Shown here: piece by piece, positions 32,476 through 42,179 of the stretch
Position numbering within the stretch: position 1 is the stretch's first letter
Layout: each line of letters opens with the position of its first letter
DNA from: Dactylis glomerata
Lineage: Eukaryota > Streptophyta > Magnoliopsida > Poales > Poaceae
Reading direction: 5' to 3'
Length of the DNA: 64,000 bases
Assembly: GCA_007115705.1 (NCBI GenBank)
Contig: QXEO01001137.1
Coordinates: forward strand, 310,001-374,000
Translations under genes and position numbers: made by a program
Notes under the pieces: model-generated
The model's input: only the letters and a program-made list of their open reading frames with translations
What the model was told of the DNA's origin: nothing
Databases searched by the model: none

Positions 32476-35445
32476 TGGCGAGACGCAGTCTTGAAGTAGA
32501 GGTCTTTGAGAATCACTATAGCCTCATCGAGGATGGGAAGCATCTTATCCTTTTGGAACACCCGCCACTACTCCATATAGAGGAATTTTTTGAAGATTAA
32601 GTTAGCCAGCTGCTTAGGAAATTCAGATTCCAAATTAAACTTGTTCCTAGTCTTCCAAAGCACCCAACTCTGAGCAGGAAACAAAATCCACAGCAACCTA
32701 TGATTTTTGCCATTGAAGCATTGGAAAATGCCAAAAACATTAGCCAAACAAGTAGGGTTTCAAGACACCTCGAACATAGTGCACAACCCACTCCACATAA
32801 ACCGTGCCAAGGAACAGTTGAAGAAGATACGAGCAACACCTCTGGTTGCGCACACAACACACATCTCCCATCAGATGTGCCATGGCGTTTTCTTGATCTG
32901 TTTTGAGGAAGGGAGGTGCCCTCTGGCCAACTGCCAAATGAAGATTTTAAGTTTCAGCAGGGTAGAGAGCTCCCAAATATCTTTAGCATGAGCAACTGAA
33001 GCCCCCTGATTGAGTTTGAGGTAAAGCAAATGAGAAGAAAAAGCACCAGAGCTTTCCAAGGCCCAAGACACGCTGTCTGGGTCTATCAAGAGAGCAACTA
33101 GTCATAGTACAACCATAAGCTCATTCCACTACTCCAAGGCCTCCGCCAATAAGTTGCGTCTGAGCCTAATAAGCAAATTGTTCCCCATGAGAGCATGATG
33201 AATGAAGATATTCTTATCAGAGATGATGTCAAATATGAGTGGGAACCGCTCATAGGGAGGGCCCTCTCCTATCCACCAATCTTACCAAAGTTTGATCTTA
33301 GAGCCATTTCCAAGCTTGAAGCACACCCCAAGCTAAAATTCTTGATTTTGTGAATGCTATGCCAGAAGGGGGAACTATCCTGGGGAGTTAAAATTGAGAA
33401 CATAAAGCACCGGGGTACTCTTCTCTAATAGTTCTTAACAAAAGACTATCTTCAGGGTTCTCAGTATAGAGCCTCCAAATCCATTTGACCATCAAGGCAA
33501 TGTTCATCATCTTAGTGTTCATAATCCCCAGACCGCCCTGGTCTTTGGGTTGACACACTTCTGGCATGTTTACCCAATGATACTTCCTCTTGTCTCCAGT
33601 ACAGTACCTTCCCAGAAGAACCGACCTCTATGCTTATCAAACCTAGAATGAGTACCATCTGCTAGCAGGAACAAGCCCATTGTGTAAAGTGGCAGGCTTG
33701 AGAGGCAAGAATCTGAGAACACTAATCTGGCAATAGAGGACATGAAGCGACCCTGCCAGGGCTCAGTACGTTTCCCTACCACTACCACTAGGGGTTCAAG
33801 ATCAGCAATGGTAAGTTTTGTTTCACTCATAGGAAAGCCAAGGTACCTGGAAGGGAAGGCACCCTCTTGGCAATTCAGAGGACAAGCCACTCTGGCTTAT
33901 TCCTCCGGTGCAACCCCATCACGATAATCTTGCTTTTGTGATAGTTAATCTTCAAGCCAAACAACAGCTCAAAACATATGAGAAGGAACTTAAGATTGGC
34001 AATGGCTAAATCATCATTTTGGATCAGAATCATTGTGTCAACATATTGCAAGTGAGTGATTCCTCCTGGGATAAGGTGAGGCACTATCCCTTGAATGTGC
34101 CCAGTTCAGTTGGCTGAAATAGGATCACCTTAACAAACTCCCCTCTTATTTCTACAATAATGGCCAACTTCCCCATTAACCGCAATAGAAGTTTGTCCAT
34201 TGGAAACCAGCTGCATAATCCTATGCACATACCCACTTTCAAATCCTTTCATGTGGAGGACCTCCCTAAGAAACTGCCAACTGACTCTGTCATAAGCTTT
34301 TTCAAAGTCAAGTTTAAGCAAGATGGCAGGAATTTTATTCACTTTGAGCTCATGAATGATCTCGTGGAGAGATATCGCTCCATCAAGGATCAATCTACCT
34401 TTGATAAAAGCCGTCTAGGTGGGGGAAATGATCTGGTGCGCTACCGAAGACAATAAAGACGCAAAGCCTTTGGAAACAAACTTGAAGATCACATTTATGA
34501 GCGCAATTGGCCGGTACGGCTTGATCATGTCAGCCACCGACACTTTAGGGATTACGGATATAATCCCAAAGTTGAGGCGGGAGATGTCCACCATGCCCAG
34601 CACAAAGCCATTCAGAATTTGTAACAACATATCCTTGACAAGGTGCCAACAATTCTTGAAGAAGGACATAGGGAAACCATCTAGACCAGGCGCAGTTGCA
34701 GTTTTCATGCTCTTCACAATCTCCTCAAGATCCTCAGCTGAGAAGGTAATGGCTAATTGATCGTTTTCTTTAACACTGGTTCTGGCAGATTGTGTCCAGC
34801 AAGAGGCACTAAGGGACATGAACTTGGGTTCGTCTATGCCCATCAGACCAATATATGTGTTGCATGATCTCCTGAGGGTTAGAAATCAGGCCATGATCAG
34901 ATTGGAGGCTATGAATCGCAGACTTGCATCTTCGCCCATTGGCAATGGCATGGAAGTAAGCTGTGTTTACATCACCAAACAAGATCCAATTTTGTCTTCC
35001 TCTCTGCCACCAATACTCCTCCTCAGAGGAGAGAATCTGCATGAGTTGATCTTCTAAATGGTAATGAAAGGCCCACTCTTCTTCATCAAGGCCAGAAGAA
35101 TCATCTACCCTATCCAGCTCTTGGATCTGGGCAAGCAAATTGGCCTTGGCAATTTTGTTCTGCTTGCCCAAGTTAGCACCCCACCCACGCAGGAACCAAT
35201 GAAGTCCAACACTCTGAAGGTTCCATTGATCAATCTTGTCCCTCCACACACCAATGGGGGCAGAAGATCCTTCCCAAGTCTACTTGACAAGATCAGAGAA
35301 GCCCGGTAGCGCAAACCAGCTAGTTTCAAAGAATAACCGGGGAGATCTGACAAGGGAGCCTTCCCCAAAGTCCAGCAGCAGAGGGATGTGATCATTGGGA
35401 GGCCTATTGGGGTCATCGATGGAGATGCTCTTAGGTGTTTACATG
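32476..35445 (-). pseudogene. LINE (non-LTR retrotransposon) ORF2, 5'-truncated and decayed
   Basis: From right to left the frames give the tail of an endonuclease domain (DHIPLLLDFG, about 35380), a linker with WILFGDVNTAYFHAIANGRR, then reverse transcriptase. RT motifs: ATAPGLDGFPMSFFK (about 34690), LKLDFEKAYDRVSWQFLREV (about 34300) and QYVDTMILI (about 34040), where relatives have an FADD-type box. A zinc-binding RT-associated region with LKIFIWQLARGHLPS follows (about 32950). Stops and frameshifts occur throughout. The 5' part (ORF1 and most of the endonuclease) is missing, as usual for LINEs. No poly(A) tail or target duplication could be identified. Confidence 0.8.
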
Positions 35446-36766
35446 CATGTATTTATTGATGCAATCTTAGTGGGGCAAGCAGGATATAATGTGAGGATAG
35501 GTAGGCGTATAAGCATATGCATGTGAATATAAGAATGTCTGATTCAACTGAAAGGATGGCAGACAAAATAATATTAGTCGAAACATCTACCCATGTCTCT
35601 CATAAGGAACACACATTTTTCTGCCATCACAAAAGAGGATAAGATGGTCCAGTAGAAAAGAACAACAATAGATTGGAACGAATTGATTCCGAGCTTCCAC
35701 TTTTGTATGTGATACATACCTTTCTTGGACCTCTAACCACATCTTTATTTGAATTCCCGATTATGGTGCAAACAGCAAACCTATTAGTGTTATTTATACA
35801 ATAGGAATGTATTAAGTAAAGCAACAAACACGATGAGGTCTACTCCTGCTCATGTTACCCTAACAGGACAATGCTTCCTTGAGGTGCAGAGCTTGTCTTT
35901 GACTCGCCAACCCTAAGATGTTATTGCTATCCTTAGTATCATGTGCTCGTCTCCTTGCAGTAAACCACGCCGAGATCCAACGGCACCGATGTTCACTTCT
36001 GACTCACTCTCAAATGACAACCACTCCCGACTCTTGCTCTTGAATGTAGCCTTGCGGTTTGGAGTACATCTTAGCCTTTTCTTATTTAATTTATGCTGAG
36101 CTTGCAGTAATCTACTTTTAGCATTTAATTATTTTCTGTCGCCCAAGTTAGCTATATTATGGCACTGTTCTGACATGCCAAAATGAATGCACTAATTCGA
36201 AGTTCAGAAAAATAATTCTCTGTGTTCCTCAAAAACCATCTAATCTCTCTTATCTGATATAGAGTAGAACAAAAATATCCAATTAACTATAGAGCTCCTA
36301 AAAATCAGATTCAAGACCCATATGAAAATTTGGTTTAATTTTTTCCCAAACACCAACCACCCTCTCCCTTATTTTGGATGGGCCGGGAATCATGCCCTGA
36401 AACTATATTGAATATATGCCTTAAGATTTTTGGGTATAGCGAGGAAAGGTGAGCTGTGCATTCAACTCTATAGATGTATTAATTTAATGGATTACAGAAA
36501 TATGGAGCAGTACGCAGTGTTTGCAATTTCTAACTCATGATCAAACTAGTTTAGTATCATACATATAAATTTTACGCCTGAAAAGTGAAAAATGACAACT
36601 TCATGACTGTAATATTGAGATTGACCATGCATCTTGGGATATTTCATGTCGCTATGGAGTATAGTAGATAAGTAACAATGGGAACCCTGATGTGTTCTCG
36701 TAACATAAGTTCGGCAACTAAAAATCGAAAAACAGAACAGTCATGAAACGGCAGCGATTTGTGTGC
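35446..36766. other. Intergenic sequence left of the SKP1-like gene
   Basis: No LTR, coding frame or RNA gene is supported. The part next to 36766 should hold the 3' UTR of the SKP1-like gene. Base composition is mixed and unlike the flanking LTR elements, consistent with a gene island. Confidence 0.5.
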
Positions 36767-37270
36767 CTATTGGAAGGCCCATGAGTACTCCTGGCGGACC
36801 TCGGCCTCCTCCTCCGGCGTGTAGTCGTTGGCGATGTTGAAGTGCGCGCGCATCTCCTCCACCGTCTTGCCCCTCATCTGGTCCGCCACCGCCTTGCAGG
36901 CCATGTCCAGGAGCCGCTCCACCTCCAGGTAGTTGGCGGCCAGGATCAGGTCCACGTGCGTGTCCAGGTCGATGCCGCCGATGAAGTCCGCGTCGAACCG
37001 CTCCAGGTCCGGGTCGCCCGACGAGAAGGCCTCGGACACGTAGCTGGCCGCGTCGGCGTCGGCGTAGTGCCTGTTACAGTAGTCCACCACGCGGGCCAGG
37101 ATGCGGCCCGTCACCTTGGGCAGCGGGATCACCTCGGCGGCGACGTCGTCCTCAAGCATGCTCCGGACCAGCACGGACGCCGCCGCAAACGTCTCCGCCT
37201 GGACCACGAACTCCTCGCCGTCCGAGCTGCGCAGCGTCACCGTCTTGGCGGCGCCGCTGCTAATCGCCAT
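36767..37270 (-). CDS. SKP1-like protein (SCF ubiquitin ligase adaptor)
   Basis: This intact 167-codon intronless frame starts MAISSGAAKTVTLRSSDGEE and stops at 36767. The N-terminal half is a SKP1 BTB/POZ fold: EFVVQAETFAAASVLVRSML, then IPLPKVTGRILARVVDYCNR. The C-terminal half is the F-box-binding dimerisation domain: DLILAANYLEVERLLDMACK, then GKTVEEMRAHFNIANDYTPE and an ending in YSWAFQ, close to the usual WAFE ending. Length is close to the usual 155-175 residues. SKP1 joins cullin-1 to F-box proteins that choose targets for ubiquitination, in nucleus and cytosol. Grass genomes hold many intronless SKP1-like paralogues; this appears to be one of those and not the core housekeeping copy. 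It is GC-rich at third positions, unlike the repeats around it, and has no disabling change. Confidence 0.93.
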   Translation of the reverse strand: MAISSGAAKTVTLRSSDGEEFVVQAETFAAASVLVRSMLEDDVAAEVIPLPKVTGRILARVVDYCNRHYADADAASYVSEAFSSGDPDLERFDADFIGGIDLDTHVDLILAANYLEVERLLDMACKAVADQMRGKTVEEMRAHFNIANDYTPEEEAEVRQEYSWAFQ

Positions 37271-37362
37271 CGATCCGATCTCTATCGCGTGCCTGTGCTC
37301 TTTTCGATCTGCTCTTTCGATCGATGGATTGGTGCTTGGAGGAACTCGAGCGGCGGCGCCGC

Positions 37363-37370
37363 AATATATG
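37363..37370 (-). promoter_or_regulatory. TATA box of the SKP1-like gene
   Basis: The minus strand reads CATATATT about 95 bases upstream of the ATG at 37270, between GC-rich stretches. This is a plausible core promoter for the gene. Confidence 0.5.
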
Positions 37371-37944
37371 GGTTAGAGAGGCGGCGTCATAGTCGAATAA
37401 GGACTCCGAACTTCTCACAAGTTGAATTTGTATCGGGTAGAGAGAGAGCCCACCGGACCGCAAACCGACCCTAATTTGGGCTGGACAAGATGCAATATGC
37501 TTTTTTCTTTTGTTGTTATTTTTCTTTGGAAAGCAATATCGCCTAGCAAAACAGGACTCTGATGCTCGGCTGTGGTTAAAAAGCTCTCTTACGTATTGAA
37601 ATACTGTATGAAAAGTTATTACTCAGTATAACGTTTATTTCATTTAGAACGAAGGTGTTAGTAAAGTGAATTCCGTTTTGTAAAAACAGATCATCACCCA
37701 TGATGGCTGCACCGTCCTTGTGAAGTCCGTCCTCTCGTCCGTGCTGCTATTCCTAGTCAACGCACTCAAGGTTGATAAAAGACGTCATGCGCGCTCTTGA
37801 TAAAATAGGGTTAGGGCATGGTTTGGGCCAGTAGTATCACCGTCAGCAGAGGAAATGCAAGGTGAACTAGCGAAAACTTTGTTCTCCCAAATCTCTCGAT
37901 GATCTTGACATTCCGAATCTGGACAAGCCCGCCCACGCCTTTAA
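37371..37944. other. Upstream region of the SKP1-like gene
   Basis: No gene or repeat is recognised. It holds the probable distal promoter and ends at the TAA target duplication of the Harbinger element. Confidence 0.4.
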
Positions 37945-38077
37945 GAGCATCTCCGGACGATTGGCCTTCCCCACGGCCAAATCCGACGATAAATAGCGTT
38001 CGATTGAACGAAACTTTGGCGTGGGGAGCGCTGAACTTTCAGCCGTCTCCTCAGGTAGACGCCCGGAGATCGGTGTT

Positions 38078-38174
38078 TTTGGCTTATTTTTACAAATAAA
38101 CGTTACATTTCGACGAATTTGATAAAGTTTGCCAATATTTGGCTTATTTTTACAAATAAACGTTACAGTTCAAC
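38078..38174. repeat. Direct repeat with exact 60-base period inside the Harbinger element
   Basis: Copies at 38078-38114 and 38138-38174 share GGCTTATTTTTACAAATAAA and the following CGTTACA. This looks like a local duplication near the terminal region. Confidence 0.8.
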
Positions 38175-38221
38175 AAAACAAGCAAATAATTTGACAAGTT
38201 TTTAAACAAATCAAATGAAAA

Positions 38222-39068
38222 CTAGTTGGTGTTGCCTCGAAGTCTCCATATGTGCTCCACCAGAAAATCCTGCAGCAGTTGATGCATTGTGAAGTCTCGA
38301 ATCTCCTGACGCATAGCGATGAACGCAGTCCACGATGCCAGCACCTAGTGATTAGGCTGTGCAAGAGGGCCCTCTCTCTCATATGGTGCAGCTTGTTCGC
38401 TCAGAGGAACCGGGTACTTTCGCTCATTCTCAATAATCATGTTGTGTAAGCACACACAACAGTTCATCACCTCCCACATCTGATCTTTGGACCAACTCAT
38501 AGCGGAGAACCGGACTACAGCAAATCTCTGCTGGAGGACATCAAATGCATGCTCGACGTCCTTTCGGCAACCTTCTTGTGCCTTGACAAACTCCACCTCC
38601 TTCGGGAGGACGGGGCTTGAGATAGTCTTCACAAATGTTGCCCACTTTGGATAGATACCGTCTGCAAGATAGTATCCCTTGTTGTAGTGCCGGCCACTGA
38701 TCACAAAGTCAACCGGGGGAGCATGACCCTCAACAAGCTTGGAGAAGATCGGCGAGCACTGCAAGAAGTTGATGTCGTTGTTGCATCCCGGCATACCAAA
38801 GAAGGAGTGCCAAATCCAGAGATCATGGGTAGCCACTGCCTCAAGTATCACAGTGCAGCCTTTTTTGTGACCCTTGTACATTCCTTGTTAGGAAAACGGA
38901 TAGTTCTTCCATTTCCAATGCATGCAGTCAATGCTTCCAAGCATCCTCGAAAATCCTCGAGCTTCAGGCGGTTAGGATCAACATGTGCTCCTCGTCTTGG
39001 GCGGCGGATGCCATCTCTTCTTCAAAAAGCTCAGCGAACATCTGCTCCTCCTCGTCGTTCGAGTCCAT
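38222..39068 (-). pseudogene. Harbinger transposase (DDE_Tnp_4 type), internally deleted
   Basis: The N-terminal fragment starts at an ATG at 39068 (MDSNDEEEQMFAELFEEEM). After about 30 codons it is joined by deletion to the catalytic part: MLGSIDCMHWKWKNYP holds the first Asp (about 38930), then VILEAVATHDLWIWHSFFG and GCNNDINFLQ. YYLADGIYPKWATFV holds the second Asp, and GCRKDVEHAFDVLQQRF the terminal acidic residue. A stop lies after KNYPFS and another after PLAQPNH; the frame ends at a TAG at 38222-38224. The enzyme would cut and paste the element, but this copy is broken. The N-terminal DNA-binding region is lost. Confidence 0.82.
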
Positions 39069-39526
39069 GTCCGCCCAGGCAAATGGACGAACACCTGCCG
39101 GGCGTGTCGATGAGGCGCGACGCGAGGAGTTGCCCGATGGTGGAATATAGGCAGACGGCACGCCGGACGGCGGAATATAGGCTGGTGGGAGGAGGGACGA
39201 CGGAGTGCAGGCAACCGGCCGGCGGATTGGCGAGGGGTGGTGCCGGCGGCGACAGAGCAACAAGAGGGGAGGGGGGATTTGTAACGAGAAAGTGGGGTTC
39301 GCATGTTCTCTCACCGACAGAGCGGGCATGTCCCCGCTTTTCTCTCATTTGGAGTCCCCGAGCGCACCCCGGGGAGCCAGGGATTGCCTGGGCTCTCCGG
39401 ATGGATTAAGGCCCTATTCCGGGGGAAACGAGGAACCGGGGGCGCAGCTGGGCTGAATTACGCCGTCCGGATGGAAAAAAAGGGCATCCGGGGGCCTCAT
39501 AGGGGAGACGGCTGGAGATGCTCTAA

Positions 39527-39801
39527 GCTTTGCATGGTCTCGATGGAAGGTCTGCCCCGGATATACCTTGTGTTGCCATGTAAACTCTAAATGCCGACAC
39601 CAAGCTGTAACTTTTCAACATCGTGACCAACTGGCAATGGGAAGAAAGCCTTCTTTTGGTCATCCTCTACGCTCCTAGACAACAAATCCCAGGAAATTGC
39701 CCCTGCCTTGTTTCGAGCATCCAAGCGAAAAAAGAAAGCGATACTCTAGGCTCTTGCTGATAACAAGTAGATATCCCACAAGGGGGAGCACTCATACAAA
39801 C
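39527..39801. other. Unassigned sequence between Harbinger and the Tat-type LTR
   Basis: No feature is supported. The last five bases (CAAAC) are a possible half of the target duplication of the Tat-type element. Confidence 0.4.
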
Positions 39802-40121
39802 TGTCGTGGTATTTTGGAGACAATAGCCATGGGGATGGCTTAACGGAGGGGCTCGACGGTATGCAACGACGGGTCCAGCTCGAGATTGGGTAGCTAGGAC
39901 ACGAGCACGTACCCAGGTTCAGGGCACTCCACTCTGGAGGTAACACCCCTACTTCCTACCTTGTTGTTTATTCTTAGCACACGGTAGCTTACAAGGCTCC
40001 TAGAGCTGTATTGTCTAGAGGTAGAAGAAGAAGAGTTCGATCTCCCTATTCTAAGGGTCCAGGCCCCCTTATATAGGCGGGGGCCTGGTTACAGTTTGGT
40101 GTCCGGCTGCCCGGCTGCCGG
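39802..40121 (-). repeat. 3' LTR remnant of the Tat-type element
   Basis: The minus-strand end ACCACGACA at 39802 is not followed by a PBS, so this is a 3' LTR. It matches the LTR at 10436-11182. Its first several hundred bases are missing, removed together with most of the neighbouring Athila-type LTR. Confidence 0.78.
40059..40088 (-). promoter_or_regulatory. TATA box within a hairpin, second Tat-type LTR copy
   Basis: The arms CCAGGCCCCC and GGGGGCCTGG pair perfectly over 10 bases around CTATATAA. In the copy at 10693-10722 the fifth arm pair is A-T in place of G-C, so both sides changed together. Confidence 0.6.
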
Positions 40122-40313
40122 TGTGTTGGGGACACAAGAGACTTTCTGTATCGTAATTGCAGGGTTGTTTGAGAGGGATAGCTTTGACCTCTTCCTCCCT
40201 GAGTTCGATAAACCTTGGGTGATCCACTTAAGGAAAACTTGCTACTGTTCTACAAACCTCTGCACTTGGAGGCCCAACACTGTCTACAAGAACAGACGCG
40301 TGCGTAGACATCA
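40122..40313 (+). repeat. 5' LTR tail
   Basis: It matches the last 190 or so bases of the 3' LTR (45216-45407), from TGTTGGGGACACAAGAG to GTAGACATCA. Confidence 0.85.
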
Positions 40314-40323
40314 AGCTCTTTTC

Positions 40324-40341
40324 TAGCGCCGTTGCCGGGGA
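40324..40341 (+). other. Primer binding site, tRNA-Asp type
   Basis: TAGCGCCGTTGCCGGGGA differs by one base from the perfect tRNA-Asp complement. It lies 10 bases after the LTR end. Confidence 0.8.
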
Positions 40342-40453
40342 GGTCAGGTAAAAGGTACTCGCATCCTCCTGTGTGAGTGCTCGAAGTTATTTCCTTTAGA
40401 TTCTGCAATTACATCTTTTTGTTTCTTGTTTTTATTTTCACTAGTTAGGCTTA

Positions 40454-41224
40454 ATGGAAAACAAAGAGTTCTCTAGTCTTTTTCCTGAGTTTAGATATGA
40501 AGTGTTTGAAGAGAAAATTGAAAAACCTTTGGAGCTTAATTTGCATGCTAATAGTGTTGTTAGTATGAATGCTTTGAACACCGTTGTTGCTAATGCTATA
40601 GAAAAGTCTAAGCTTGGGGAAGCTGGTTTTGTTAAGCATGATATTTTTAGTTCCACAGCTTTAGTGGAGAAAGTTTGCTCTGATGATATTTTATCTCCCC
40701 TATGTGATGTTCCTTCTTATGATGATATGTTTGAAGAATATGCTTTGCGAAATAGTTGCTCTCTAGCTTGTGGTGATACTAAACCTCTAGTTTATGATGG
40801 CTATGATGATGAGTATAATATTTTCAGTTCACCTACTATTGAGGATAAAATTAGTTATGATTACAATATGCCTCCTATTTATGATGATTATGGTGATGAG
40901 AATAATTATTCTGTTGAATCTGCTCCTACTACTATTGTTCCTGTGGTGAGTATTAATTCTTTTATGTATGTGGTTCATGATAGGGATGCTTTATGTGATA
41001 GTTATATTGTTAGTTATATTCATGATGCTACTGAAAGTTATTATGAGAGAGGGAAACATGGTTTGATGGATCTCAACAATATTGAGTTTCCCCTCTTTAT
41101 GTTGCAATTCTTGAAGTTGTACTTGTTTTGCCTTCCTATGCTTTTTGCTTTGCGCTTTCATGACTTGTCTCTCTACAAGACTATTTTTCATAGGAAGTGG
41201 TTTAGATTTAAATGTGTTTCATAA
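40454..41224 (+). CDS. Single intact ORF of the plus-strand non-autonomous element (unknown function)
   Basis: This 256-codon frame starts MENKEFSSLFPEFRYEVFEE, 110 bases after the PBS, in the gag position. The first half is acidic with many Asp and Tyr (YDGYDDEYNIF, IYDDYGDENNY). The C-terminal part holds a conserved-looking DATESYYERGKHGLMDLNNI. It then has a strongly hydrophobic stretch (FPLFMLQFLKLYLFCLPMLF) that could be a membrane anchor, and a basic tail. It shows no gag, protease or RT motifs. I recall similar unassigned frames in Triticeae repeats. It is unrelated to the ORF at 28170-28763, although both elements share the same 3' block. Confidence 0.55.
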   Translation: MENKEFSSLFPEFRYEVFEEKIEKPLELNLHANSVVSMNALNTVVANAIEKSKLGEAGFVKHDIFSSTALVEKVCSDDILSPLCDVPSYDDMFEEYALRNSCSLACGDTKPLVYDGYDDEYNIFSSPTIEDKISYDYNMPPIYDDYGDENNYSVESAPTTIVPVVSINSFMYVVHDRDALCDSYIVSYIHDATESYYERGKHGLMDLNNIEFPLFMLQFLKLYLFCLPMLFALRFHDLSLYKTIFHRKWFRFKCVS

Positions 41225-41412
41225 ATGCTTTTTGATGCTCTCTATTGCTTCAAGTTCTTATATGGCGCCTTTGCCTCAAGCTCTTATATGGCGCCCACAT
41301 GAGCATCTTTGCAAATTACTGCGCCTAGCTCAAAGGCGTTAAAGAAAAGCACTCTTGGGAGATAACCCATTGTTTTATTTTCAGTACTTTTTCTTTTATT
41401 TGAGTCTTGGAA

Positions 41413-41432
41413 GTTATTACTACTGTAATAAC
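41413..41432. repeat. Palindrome GTTATTAC-N4-GTAATAAC
   Basis: It is identical in arms to the palindrome at 28045-28064 and lies at the same place in the element, just after the variable ORF. Confidence 0.7.
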
Positions 41433-41947
41433 CACTCCTTATCCTTTTTATTTCGTTGTTGTGCCAAGAGAATCCTCTAATTCAAGTGAGGTAAAGATTT
41501 GGGGATGTTGCTGTCCTGAAATTATTTTTGGTGCTGCACTGTAAAAATTCGTATAAATTCTCTGTATATCTTTTGGACCTGCGATTTCTTGTGCATATGC
41601 CCCAGGTTATATCCAAACTTTCATTAGTTGAACACTTTTTGATTTGAGCAATAGAAAACCCTTACAAATTTGACCTTTGTCAGCTGTTCTGTTTTGACAG
41701 ATTTCTGCCAATATTTGTGTTTGCCGCTTTATCGCTTTCTTTTTGAGTTCTTTTGATCACGGAACTTTTGGGGAAGTTGCTACAGTAATATATGCTTAAT
41801 ATGTGGTGGTTTTGTGTTGAAACCTGAAGCAAAAAGGGTTGATTCAATGTTATGCTTACACTAATGTTGCTAATAGAATTGTGTTTAGTTTTGTATGAAG
41901 GAAGTTTTCAAGTGTAGGGATTGGAGAATGATAAGATGAGTTGAAGA

Positions 41948-42157
41948 ATGGACAAAAGCTCAAGCTTGGGGATGCCCATGCATCACCCCAAGAAATATCC
42001 AAGAAGTACAAGCGTCAAAGCTTGGGGATGCCCCCGAGGCACCCCTACTTCATCGGCAAAAATCAGGTCACCTTTCAAGACACTATATTTTTATTGCTTC
42101 ATGCACTATGTGTTTTTCTTGGAGCATCAGTTGTTTTTGTTTTCAGTATTAGTTTAG
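41948..42157 (+). CDS. Small conserved ORF overlapping two polypurine-like motifs
   Basis: This 69-codon frame starts MDKSSSLGMPMHHPKKYPRS and is the counterpart of 27323-27529 and 54676-54867. Reading shifts between copies (the frame from 41941 also stays open) argue against strong protein-level selection. Confidence 0.28.
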   Translation: MDKSSSLGMPMHHPKKYPRSTSVKAWGCPRGTPTSSAKIRSPFKTLYFYCFMHYVFFLEHQLFLFSVLV

Positions 42158-42179
42158 TTTAGTTTGCTGCAATAAATGG

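Larger units (their letters stand above)
37945..39523 (-). mobile_element. PIF/Harbinger DNA transposon with TAA target duplication
   Basis: Terminal inverted repeats GAGCATCTCC(G/A)G(A/C)CG bound it on both sides. TAA is present at 37942-37944 and 39524-39526, the typical 3-base Harbinger target duplication. It carries a damaged transposase. The element lies in the gene island, a known insertion preference of this superfamily. Confidence 0.85.

Noticed and set aside
36842..37474. Long plus-strand frame of 210 codons over the SKP1-like gene
   Set aside because: It is a shadow of the GC-rich SKP1-like coding strand; the translation has no recognisable domain.
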